6,024 bases of DNA from an uncultured Eubacteriales bacterium (GCA_905201505.1 CAJKOJ010000088.1:1-6024); one strand, 5' to 3'. Counted from the first letter of the stretch, positions 1 to 5,988 are shown. Numbers and translations are program-made. The notes: a model not told the origin generated them from the letters alone.

Positions 1-611
1 TCTTCTTTGCTCCAACTGGTATACATCATTTTTTCATTTATATAACTAAATTTACCATTCTCTGTATTTCTCTCATTTATTATATAAAAATTAGTACCTG
101 AATTTCCACTTGTAATAGATTCATAAATATAATATTTACCTTTTATATTTTTAATAATACCAGCCTTAATATGTCTGGTTTTTTCTTTTCCACTTGCAGA
201 ACCCCATAAAGTAAGATTATATTTATCTCTTAAAATTTTATTTTTACCGCCAATCTGCCTATACATAAATCTTCTGTCAGCAATATCTTCCCCAACACTG
301 CAGAAACCCAGCACAGAAATATTGCTGCTTACAAGACCTCTAAGAGAACTGCCCGGTATAGCATATTTTCCTTTAAGTGTTTTATAAAATTCTCCGGCTC
401 CGTCTGAAATAAATATTGGTGTTTCAGCCTTAATCTTACAGGTTATTTCTCCTGAGAGTAAATCCGTTCTTATCTCATCATGAAAAGGCAGCTTACCTAA
501 TGAATCATCACTTATCTCATCATGACGAGGCAAGTCACTTACTGAATTATATCTTTTATAAACATCTTTATACAGTTTTACAAAATTATAGGGTGCACCT
601 ATATATCCCAT
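1..611 (-). CDS. TIGR03986-type RAMP (Cas7-like) protein, N-terminal part
   Basis: The frame has no stop from the ATG at 611 to the window edge, giving the first 203 residues; the C-terminus is missing. It resembles the TIGR03986 family of CRISPR-associated RAMP proteins found in type III-D loci. Family-like features in order: APYNFVKL (6-13), HDEIRTDLLSGEI (44-56), a TPIFISD strand (64-70), the signature YAIPGSSLRGLV (83-94), DRRFMYRQ (112-119) and a segment around KAGIIKNIKGKYYIYES (149-165). It probably corresponds to the large Cas7 with insertion of III-Dv complexes, so it is expected to be another crRNA-binding backbone subunit; this equivalence is inference. AAGAGGTGAT (616-625) is an excellent ribosome binding site, with GAGG eight bases before the ATG. 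The gene follows csx19 after 16 nt. An in-frame 14-residue duplication carrying HDEI sits at residues 20-47. Confidence 0.82.
   Translation of the reverse strand, partial: MGYIGAPYNFVKLYKDVYKRYNSVSDLPRHDEISDDSLGKLPFHDEIRTDLLSGEITCKIKAETPIFISDGAGEFYKTLKGKYAIPGSSLRGLVSSNISVLGFCSVGEDIADRRFMYRQIGGKNKILRDKYNLTLWGSASGKEKTRHIKAGIIKNIKGKYYIYESITSGNSGTNFYIINERNTENGKFSYINEKMMYTSWSKE
471..554. repeat. Diverged 42-bp tandem duplication in the TIGR03986-type gene
   Basis: Units 471-512 and 513-554 share about 32 of 42 bases, including the 13-base start TATCTCATCATGA. The unit is 14 codons, so the frame is kept. The encoded copies are residues 20-33 and 34-47, sharing LP and ending in HDEI. The second protein copy is the one next to the family-like LSG segment. 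Confidence 0.8.
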
Positions 612-615
612 AAAT

Positions 616-625
616 ATCACCTCTT
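616..625 (-). promoter_or_regulatory. Ribosome binding site of the TIGR03986-type gene
   Basis: AAGAGGTGAT on the minus strand, four bases before the ATG at 611, near-perfect anti-16S complementarity. It spans the junction with csx19, whose stop is at 628-630. Confidence 0.75.
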
Positions 626-627
626 TT

Positions 628-987
628 TTATATTAAATTACTCAATCTTCTGCTTTTAATATACAATTGACCGTCATCATCAAAATCATAGTTTTCCTTT
701 ACTTCAATAGAGCTAAATCCGTTAAACTTAAAATTATTTTTAAGTTCTCCTTCAAGTATAAATATATTATTTTCTCCATCTCTTATTATATTACTTTTGA
801 ATTCACCGTTATAGTCAAATATTCTCAGTTCTTCATTTTCATTAAAAAATCTAGCTTCAATAAGCTCATTAAAAAAATTTTCATCAATATTATAAGCTTC
901 CGAAAGCTTCACCTCTGAATATTTAAAGACGAGAGCATATTTATATCCACCACTATTTACAGCGTCTATTATATTCCTATTGTCCAC
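628..987 (-). CDS. csx19: Csx19, small type III-D accessory subunit
   Basis: This small acidic protein (119 aa from the start chosen here) fits Csx19, a family found with type III-D effectors and present in the III-Dv complex. Two features recall the family: the segment EARFFNENEELRIFDYNGEF (numbered from the longer frame, about residues 47-66), of the type E-R-F-x(4)-E-L-R-x-F-x(2)-G, and the C-terminal DFDDDGQLYIKSRRL. No membrane segment or catalytic motif is visible. It is somewhat shorter than typical members as I know them. The frame is open to a GTG at 996, but that codon lies inside the Shine-Dalgarno stretch AAGGGGTGAT (992-1001). The GTG at 985-987 is properly spaced and is preferred; the longer form would be 122 aa. 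An ATG at 987-989 is out of frame. It overlaps the double Cas7 gene by 11 nt. The assignment rests on remembered family patterns and context. Confidence 0.72.
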   Translation of the reverse strand: MDNRNIIDAVNSGGYKYALVFKYSEVKLSEAYNIDENFFNELIEARFFNENEELRIFDYNGEFKSNIIRDGENNIFILEGELKNNFKFNGFSSIEVKENYDFDDDGQLYIKSRRLSNLI

Positions 988-2287
988 ATAAATCACCCCT
1001 TAACTCTTTTAAAGCATTAAGACAATCTTCCTTGTCTGCATCACAGATTATATTCATTCCTCTGACATATCCCCTTCCGATTGAAGATAAAGATCCTATG
1101 CTAACAAGCCCGCAGCCTATATCCCTTAAAGCATACATAACAAGAGCGGCGGCGGCTTTGCTATAATCGTATTTTTCTTTTTTAATATCTTTTTTTACCT
1201 TTATATCAATTTTAAATTTTCCGGTCACAGGCAATTCATCAAACTTACCTCCCCCTGAAGGTGAATCAGTCTCCCAGTTCCCTCCAATGCCGCCGCCAAA
1301 GACGCCGCCGGTAAACTTGTCAATTTTAATTCTGTGAATAATATTGCTGTTGCTTTCATTTATTACAGCTTCACTGAAAAAAACATTGCTCATTTTTCCA
1401 TTGTCATTTTTAGTATCATTACCAATACCACTTCCAAACATATCATCTATAAAATCAGTTTTTATTTTCATATATTTAGCTATTGTAATGCTATGATTTT
1501 TTATAACACCTTTTAATGAGCTTGCAGGTATCACATATTTACCGGCAGAATTTTTTATTGACTCCGCATCAACCGGCTTGTCCTCGTTATAGACGGTACT
1601 GCTTATGATGTCCTTAATAAGCAGAGAATTCTCAATCTCAACTTCCATTGAAATATTAATAAATTTGTTACTATTGTTTTCTTTTTTAAATTCAACTATT
1701 ATTTCATTTTCATCAGTATCACCATAGTAACCAAGCCATGCATTCACATCATTCTCATTATTCTTTAAATCAAATATGCGTTTTTTAACCTCTGTTATTT
1801 CACACTTACCGCAACCATTTGTTCTCTGTCCGCCTAACAATATATCGCCTCTGTTTACAGCATTTAGCATATCAATAACATCACGGTCATAATCATCAGC
1901 ATCATTTTCAAAAAGCATAATAGTAAAATTTATTTCCGAATCTATACTTATAAGCTGTACATTGAATAATGTCTTGTCCTTTGCACTTCCCATCGCTGTA
2001 TTAATAGCCACTCTTGGTCTTATTTCTATATTAAAATTATGTATCTCTCCATTTGTAAAAAATATTTTACTCCTGCCGCCTTCTGCATTGCCAAAAAGAC
2101 TGTCTGCATCAGAGAATATACTGGCGTAATAGCTTTTGAATGCTCCTGCTAAACTGTTAGCCTGAATATAAGGACTACCGTTTATTTCATCTGTAAGAAT
2201 ATCCCCAACACCTTCACAGCCTATATGAAGAGGCTGTACAGCCTTTGCTTTTATTTTGTATACAGACACTTTATTAAATACTGCCAT
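977..2287 (-). CDS. Double Cas7 (two tandem RAMP domains), type III-D
   Basis: This 436-aa protein contains two Cas7-type RAMP domains in one chain, expected to fill two neighbouring backbone positions on the crRNA. Domain 1 (about 1-168) has HIGCEGVGDILTDEINGSPY (21-40), then NSLAGAF, and the loop GGQRTNGCGKCEI (152-164). Domain 2 (about 208-415) has VDAESIKNSAGKYVIPASSLKG (the Cas7 signature, 239-260), KIDKFTGG (321-328) and the loop IGSLSSIGRGYVRG (397-410). D240 aligns with the catalytic Asp of Csm3 (VDAESIK against IDSPVIK), and D29 is a candidate in domain 1. Both could therefore cut target RNA, spaced as Cas7 subunits are. Between KIDKFTGG and ELPVTGKF lies an unusual glycine-rich insertion. 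The ATG at 2287 has AAAGGAGGGGG upstream inside the csx10 end. The 3' end overlaps csx19. Two-domain Cas7 architecture is clear; catalytic residue assignments are by eye. Confidence 0.85.
   Translation of the reverse strand: MAVFNKVSVYKIKAKAVQPLHIGCEGVGDILTDEINGSPYIQANSLAGAFKSYYASIFSDADSLFGNAEGGRSKIFFTNGEIHNFNIEIRPRVAINTAMGSAKDKTLFNVQLISIDSEINFTIMLFENDADDYDRDVIDMLNAVNRGDILLGGQRTNGCGKCEITEVKKRIFDLKNNENDVNAWLGYYGDTDENEIIVEFKKENNSNKFINISMEVEIENSLLIKDIISSTVYNEDKPVDAESIKNSAGKYVIPASSLKGVIKNHSITIAKYMKIKTDFIDDMFGSGIGNDTKNDNGKMSNVFFSEAVINESNSNIIHRIKIDKFTGGVFGGGIGGNWETDSPSGGGKFDELPVTGKFKIDIKVKKDIKKEKYDYSKAAAALVMYALRDIGCGLVSIGSLSSIGRGYVRGMNIICDADKEDCLNALKELRGDLCGQ
992..1001 (-). promoter_or_regulatory. 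Ribosome binding site deciding the csx19 start
   Basis: AAGGGGTGAT on the minus strand differs by one missing base from the anti-16S consensus AAGGAGGTGAT. It ends four bases before the GTG at 987. The alternative GTG at 996 is part of this element, so it is unlikely to be the start. Confidence 0.65.
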
Positions 2288-2288
2288 A

Positions 2289-3767
2289 CTATTTTGCCCC
2301 CTCCTTTCTCAAATAAAACCTTATTTGTTTTTCAAGCAAATCAAGTTTTATCATTTTCATTTCAACAGAATCATTTGAAATATCAATATCTATTTCAGCA
2401 TTATTATTAATTTCCAATATATCTTTTATACTTCTATCGAACAAATTACTTATATATTTTTTTATATTTTCATATTTCTTGGATATAGTACTTGTTCTTT
2501 TACCTTTATTATCAAAAAAATTCTTTAGTCTGGCTATTGCATTATCAGGGTTATTTTTAAACATTGAAAGTATTGAAAGTATTACACCGAGCTGACTTTT
2601 TGAAAGTCTGTCAAAACCATTGTTGTTATTTTCAAGTATATATTTTTCAATATTATCCTCTAGTATCATTTTTGTAAGCTTTACTTTTATTGCTTTCTTA
2701 ACATCCTCATCTTCTTTGTAACCTTCAGTTTCTTCCACAGTTATAATAGGTTCTTTAGATTCCTTTTTTTCACCATCTTCAAAAAGCCCATCTTCAAAAA
2801 GCGCGTCAGTAAAAACAATCTGCCCAAAGCCCTCTCCTCTTCTTATTCCAATGCCTTTATTTTGAAGTTCGTAAAGTCTATTTACATCAGATATTTCTTT
2901 GTCAAATTTAAGTCTGAATACGCTTCCCTTTTCATACATTGTTACGGAAGGTATATCACACTCCCACTTTCTGTTTCTGCCAAAACTTTTAAATGTCGTA
3001 GTTGAGCTTTCTATTACATCGCAGCTTTTCATACCTATAAAATCAGCAATATAGTCTGTATCTATACCGCAGGGCTCCCCCTCTGTATTTAGCATTGTAA
3101 CATCAGAAATACAAAGCATTGTAACAGTATCCTGAAAGCTATCAGCTCTGTACTCACTATATGGCATAATATCAGTATATTCCGCAGTTATGCGGCACTT
3201 TCCATAGCCCTTTGATGTACCTGAACCCACAGAAACATCACAGTCTTTTATAATTTCAAGAATTTCATCTGCTAATTCATCATCATTATCTATAACAATA
3301 TATCCGCCGAATTCTTGATTGGCTGAAATATTCTGACTTCTGAAAACTTCTTTTTTGCCAATATTATTGCTCATATTTTCACCAAGTTTAACTTTTATAA
3401 TTTCTGCTTCTTTACCGTTAAGTATACAGAAATCTCCCATATCAGCTCTCTTTGCACCCTCAGGCACTTTATCTGAAAATATAGAAAAAATTTGATTAGG
3501 ATTAGTCCTTACTGCATAATAAATTTTAGGCGATGGTATTGCAATTTTATTTTTTGCAACAGGATAAGCATTAAAAAACCTTACACTGTCAGATAAAATT
3601 TTGCTTTTATAATCATTGAATTTATCGCTAAGCAAATTAATTACAATACCCCTTATTGCAGAGCCTGTAATATATCTGAGAGTTTCAAGCTGATTTTCAC
3701 TGCCTCTTTGTTTATTAATAATCTTAATAGGCTCTGAATTTGTCAGTATGTATTTTATTATTTTCAT
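2289..3767 (-). CDS. csx10: Csx10-type Cas5 RAMP protein with helical C-terminal region
   Basis: This 492-aa protein fits Csx10, the type III-D subunit of the Cas5/Csm4/Cmr3 group that caps the complex at the crRNA 5' handle. The first RAMP unit (about 1-200) has TGSAIRG at 34-40 and a glycine-rich loop GSGTSKGYGKCRI at 181-193. The second unit (about 205-320) ends with GIGIRRGEGFGQIVF at 305-319, a typical Cas5/Csx10 loop. An acidic, lysine-rich linker (about 321-355) follows, with an internal LFEDG duplication. Residues about 356-492 look mainly helical (for example KSQLGVILSILSMF) and lack a RAMP glycine loop. I infer they may serve as the small subunit Cas11, because no separate cas11 gene is seen. 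The ATG at 3767 has AAAAGGGGAG (3775-3784) upstream. The stop TAG is one base before the next start. The Cas5-type call is firm; the Cas11-like role of the tail is a hypothesis. Confidence 0.85.
   Translation of the reverse strand: MKIIKYILTNSEPIKIINKQRGSENQLETLRYITGSAIRGIVINLLSDKFNDYKSKILSDSVRFFNAYPVAKNKIAIPSPKIYYAVRTNPNQIFSIFSDKVPEGAKRADMGDFCILNGKEAEIIKVKLGENMSNNIGKKEVFRSQNISANQEFGGYIVIDNDDELADEILEIIKDCDVSVGSGTSKGYGKCRITAEYTDIMPYSEYRADSFQDTVTMLCISDVTMLNTEGEPCGIDTDYIADFIGMKSCDVIESSTTTFKSFGRNRKWECDIPSVTMYEKGSVFRLKFDKEISDVNRLYELQNKGIGIRRGEGFGQIVFTDALFEDGLFEDGEKKESKEPIITVEETEGYKEDEDVKKAIKVKLTKMILEDNIEKYILENNNNGFDRLSKSQLGVILSILSMFKNNPDNAIARLKNFFDNKGKRTSTISKKYENIKKYISNLFDRSIKDILEINNNAEIDIDISNDSVEMKMIKLDLLEKQIRFYLRKEGAK
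2297..2307 (-). promoter_or_regulatory. Ribosome binding site of the double Cas7 gene
   Basis: AAAGGAGGGGG on the minus strand, inside the csx10 3' end and about ten bases before the ATG at 2287. It supports coupling to csx10, whose stop lies one base before that start. Confidence 0.75.
2563..2580. repeat. Perfect 9-bp tandem repeat in the csx10 helical region
   Basis: ATTGAAAGT occurs twice and encodes part of ILSILSM near residues 397-402 of Csx10, inside a predicted amphipathic helix. It may be a small in-frame duplication or chance codon reuse. Confidence 0.6.
2773..2802. repeat. Perfect 15-bp tandem repeat in the csx10 linker
   Basis: CCATCTTCAAAAAGC occurs twice in direct succession. 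It encodes the doubled LFEDG at about residues 321-332, exactly where the RAMP part of Csx10 passes into the charged linker before the helical tail. Five codons per unit keep the frame. Confidence 0.9.
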
Positions 3768-3771
3768 AGCT

Positions 3772-4341
3772 TCACTCCCCTTTTTCGATTACTTCACTTA
3801 CCCTAACTCTGCCAAAACCTCTTGATTTCATTGTACCAATAAACTTTATAGCACTTAAACCGTCTTTTACAAAATCACACACATCTTCACTGCACTTTAT
3901 ATTTCCATAAAATACAATACCCTTATTAATATATCTGCACTGTCTTAATGAACCTGCCTTTGCAATCCCGTCATCGTTAATACTTGTAAATGTGTATGTA
4001 GACGTAAAACATTCTGTAACCTGTTCCCTTATTAATTTACTTTTCCTTACATACTTCTTTACATTTTCTGATACTGTAAAGTCAGAAATTATTATTCTCT
4101 TATCATCTATGCAGTGCTCACCTTCAGCACCAAAAAGTTCTTTAATATCAAACAAACTATACTTTTCGGGAAGCCAGTCGTTAAGATTAACCATCTCTTC
4201 TCTTAATATACCCTTAAATGTTGAAGCAAGAAGATAGGGAAATCCCTCTTCATCAGTCTGTACTGTTATGTTTTCTCCTCCCGGTACACTTTTACCGGAA
4301 CCAAATATAGTTCCGCTTAATAATTCTATTTTAACTTTCAT
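3772..4341 (-). CDS. Single-domain Cas7 (Csm3-like RAMP) backbone subunit
   Basis: This is a 189-aa RAMP-fold protein of the Cas7 type, expected to bind the crRNA spacer as part of the effector backbone. The N-terminal region carries the Cas7 signature around residues 30-47 (DEEGFPYLLASTFKGILR, matching D..G.PyipgSslkG.lR). The middle holds a likely thumb region (DDGIAKAGSLRQ, 123-134). The C-terminus has the glycine-rich loop SRGFGRVRVS (173-182). The frame is open upstream to a TTG at 4362. I chose the ATG at 4341 because AGGGGGA (4351-4357) sits nine bases before it and the preceding codons encode that Shine-Dalgarno site. By eye, the catalytic Asp of Csm3 (D33 in Streptococcus thermophilus) aligns with N24 or E23, so target cleavage by this subunit is doubtful. 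It overlaps the cas10 end by 11 nt and lies 4 nt before csx10. Confidence 0.85.
   Translation of the reverse strand: MKVKIELLSGTIFGSGKSVPGGENITVQTDEEGFPYLLASTFKGILREEMVNLNDWLPEKYSLFDIKELFGAEGEHCIDDKRIIISDFTVSENVKKYVRKSKLIREQVTECFTSTYTFTSINDDGIAKAGSLRQCRYINKGIVFYGNIKCSEDVCDFVKDGLSAIKFIGTMKSRGFGRVRVSEVIEKGE
3775..3784 (-). promoter_or_regulatory. Ribosome binding site of csx10
   Basis: AAAAGGGGAG on the minus strand, seven bases before the ATG at 3767. It lies inside the last codons of the preceding cas7, consistent with translational coupling. Confidence 0.65.
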
Positions 4342-5857
4342 TATCTTTATTCCCCCTATCAAGTTTTATAAAACAGTCTGAGATTTCAATAGCATCAAAT
4401 ATTGCACATTTACTTTCAATTTTATTTTTAATTTTATTTTTAATATAAATACCACTTTTAACACTTTTATTTTCGATATCTTCCTTCATTTCTTTAATAT
4501 CATAAAACTTATATATTGGACTGAAATACAAATTTTCAAGATGGTTGGACCTTATATAATATTCTACTGAAGCTTCTCCCTTTCTTATTGCATTTCTTAT
4601 TTCCTTAATCTTGCTCCTTGCCATGTCTTCATTTGATTCTTTGTTATCTATAAAACTTTCTACAACACTAGAAAAACTACCATAATTTCTTTCTTTATTA
4701 TTTTCACCAATCTCACTTACAAAATAGGGTCTTAAAAGCATATTGCTTTCGTCATTTGCAATATATCTTTGTTTTATTTCTGAAACTGTATCATCCATTT
4801 CACCATAATCTATATGCCAGTCTATGGCACTGACGTCACTTCCCGTTTCAGCAATCAATTTCTTAGCATTGGAACAAAGTCCCTCTGCAATCTGATAAGC
4901 CCTGTAAAATGGAAATTTAGCATGTACTATACATACCCCTGCTGCTGAACAAAACTTCTTTTCATTTAATTTTTCAAGCATTACAGCAGCACACTCAAGA
5001 CCTATTCTGCCGTCACATACAAAGCATACATCATCACCCTCAAGAATTATCCTCCTTACTGGAATATACTTTCCTGAGTTAATTTCATTATTTAATTTGT
5101 CATAATTATTGACTACAGTTTTGCACATTTCATTAAAACTATCTTTAAAAGCACTTTCTACATTCTTGCTGAACTCATTCATTTCAGCCCTATATTCTTC
5201 CCAATTATCAGTACTTTTTTTATATTTTTTTCTTATTTCTTCAACCTTTTTACCCATAGAATTGCCGTCTATATGCACAACAGCTATAAAGTTGCTCTCA
5301 TCTTTTGAGCCGCCTAAATCATCTAACCTCACAGGCCATTCTTTATAAGGTGATATTTCTATATCAGGTTCTTTTATTTTATCTTGTTCTTTTGTTTTAT
5401 TTTCTTCCTTATCTTTTAAATCCTCATCTAATTTCCTTTTTAAACCCGTTTTTTCAATACCAAAACTTTCTCTTTTAAAGGAATTTGCTCTCAATGCCTT
5501 TTTTGCCTCAAGTTCCTTTAAAAGTTTTTCCATATTTTCTGCCGGAGTTTTGTCATCTTTATACTCTGTAATTTTTACAAAAAGCTCCATTCCATCAAAT
5601 TCCGTATATACATTTTTTGTAAGTTTTTTTGCAAAATCTTTTGCTTTTTTAAATTCCTCAAATTGAAGTACTGTATGCCCTCCGCCGCTGTATACCATAT
5701 TTTTGTCTTCATTATAATAATCCTCACCCAGTACTTTCAAATGCTCACTGCTTACCGCCCTTGCAATATTTGCAGAGTTTTTTACATTGTTCTTTAAAAG
5801 CAGACTATCAAATATGTATCTCTGTTTTTGAGAAACTTCAATAATCATCAAATACAT
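4331..5857 (-). CDS. cas10: Compact HD-less Cas10 (type III CRISPR large subunit)
   Basis: This is the 508-aa signature subunit of a type III effector. A first palm-like domain spans about residues 1-100, with a Cas10-like N-terminus (MIIEVSQKQRYIF) and a YSGGGH motif at 56-61. A charged linker at about 139-168 follows. The second palm domain begins near 188, with HIDGN at 195-199 (D197) and EGDD at 273-276, the equivalent of GGDD. A helical C-terminus ends with FDAIEISD. Established for the family: the GGDD palm makes cyclic oligoadenylates from ATP when target RNA is bound. The protein has no N-terminal HD nuclease, so I infer no ssDNA cleavage. No CxxC zinc ribbon is visible between the palms; CFVC at 278-281 lies inside the palm strand. 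The length is short against the usual 700 aa or more. The ATG at 5857 has AGGAGG seven bases upstream. It is the first gene of the operon, and its stop overlaps the next start by 11 nt. Cas10 is secure; cyclase activity is inferred. Confidence 0.88.
   Translation of the reverse strand: MYLMIIEVSQKQRYIFDSLLLKNNVKNSANIARAVSSEHLKVLGEDYYNEDKNMVYSGGGHTVLQFEEFKKAKDFAKKLTKNVYTEFDGMELFVKITEYKDDKTPAENMEKLLKELEAKKALRANSFKRESFGIEKTGLKRKLDEDLKDKEENKTKEQDKIKEPDIEISPYKEWPVRLDDLGGSKDESNFIAVVHIDGNSMGKKVEEIRKKYKKSTDNWEEYRAEMNEFSKNVESAFKDSFNEMCKTVVNNYDKLNNEINSGKYIPVRRIILEGDDVCFVCDGRIGLECAAVMLEKLNEKKFCSAAGVCIVHAKFPFYRAYQIAEGLCSNAKKLIAETGSDVSAIDWHIDYGEMDDTVSEIKQRYIANDESNMLLRPYFVSEIGENNKERNYGSFSSVVESFIDNKESNEDMARSKIKEIRNAIRKGEASVEYYIRSNHLENLYFSPIYKFYDIKEMKEDIENKSVKSGIYIKNKIKNKIESKCAIFDAIEISDCFIKLDRGNKDNES
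4351..4357 (-). promoter_or_regulatory. Ribosome binding site deciding the cas7 start
   Basis: AGGGGGA on the minus strand, nine bases before the ATG at 4341 and inside the last codons of cas10. It supports the ATG over the upstream in-frame TTG at 4362, which has no such site at the right distance. Confidence 0.7.
4418..4441. repeat. Perfect 12-bp tandem repeat near the cas10 3' end
   Basis: AATTTTATTTTT occurs twice in a row and encodes KNKIKNKI at residues 473-480 of Cas10. It is low-complexity and in frame. Confidence 0.75.
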
Positions 5858-5864
5858 AACTATA

Positions 5865-5870
5865 CCTCCT
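5865..5870 (-). promoter_or_regulatory. Ribosome binding site of cas10
   Basis: AGGAGG on the minus strand, seven bases before the ATG at 5857. It is a consensus Shine-Dalgarno site and fixes the start of the first gene of the operon. Confidence 0.85.
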
Positions 5871-5892
5871 CATATGCCAATATTATTTTTTT

Positions 5893-5901
5893 ATTATAAC
5901 A
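5893..5901 (-). promoter_or_regulatory. Extended -10 promoter of the cas operon
   Basis: On the minus strand this reads TGTTATAAT, a perfect TGnTATAAT extended -10 element. The hexamer at the matching -35 distance (5916-5921, CATAGT) is poor, as is common with extended -10 promoters. Transcription would start near 5886, leaving a leader of about 29 nt that contains the cas10 ribosome binding site. It is the best promoter in the window. Other TATAAT strings upstream (minus-strand matches near 5964-5969 and 5986-5991) lack a good -35 element or TGn motif. Confidence 0.6.
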
Positions 5902-5921
5902 CATATTACTGCATCACTATG

Positions 5922-5948
5922 TATATTTGTACATATTTGTACATATTT
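5922..5948. repeat. Tandem 10-bp repeat with two TGTACA palindromes
   Basis: The plus strand carries about two and a half copies of the 10-bp unit TATTTGTACA. The palindrome TGTACA occurs at 5928-5933 and 5938-5943, exactly one helical turn apart. Relative to the predicted start near 5886 these lie at about -42 to -57, just upstream of the -35 position. That placement fits an operator, an activator site or an A+T-rich UP element. No regulator gene is present to link to it. Confidence 0.55.
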
Positions 5949-5975
5949 TGCTATTAATTGATTATTATAAAAATT

Positions 5976-5988
5976 TAATACTGTATTA
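5976..5988. repeat. 13-bp perfect inverted repeat upstream of the operon
   Basis: TAATAC-T-GTATTA forms six-base arms around one central base. It could be a regulator half-site pair, but short A+T-rich palindromes arise often by chance in such DNA. It lies about 90-100 bp upstream of the predicted transcription start. Confidence 0.35.

Noticed and set aside
278..320. Possible zinc-binding cysteines in the TIGR03986-type protein
   Set aside because: Only two cysteines (C59 and C104) occur in the visible part, with no paired CxxC motif.
667..918. Plus-strand open frame of 83 codons
   Set aside because: It is antisense to csx19, with a low-complexity Phe/Ile/Lys translation and no ribosome binding site; a shadow of the A+T-rich coding strand.
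1334..1516. Plus-strand open frame of 60 codons
   Set aside because: It lies wholly inside the double Cas7 gene on the opposite strand and has no recognisable domain.
2225..2410. Plus-strand open frame of 61 codons across the csx10/double Cas7 junction
   Set aside because: It is antisense to two well-supported genes, with a Phe/Tyr-rich translation typical of shadow frames.
3992..4237. Plus-strand open frame of 81 codons with Ser/Leu-rich translation
   Set aside because: It is antisense to the Cas7 gene, whose RAMP motifs are clear; hydrophobic stretches here are a by-product of reading the complement.
5011..5030. CxxC in Cas10 (C278, C281) as a zinc ribbon
   Set aside because: It lies in the strand directly after EGDD inside the palm, and no second Cys pair is placed to complete a zinc site.
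5109..5348. Plus-strand open frame of 79 codons that could look like a small membrane protein
   Set aside because: It is antisense to the Cas10 palm region; the Leu/Ser runs come from complementing Glu/Lys codons.
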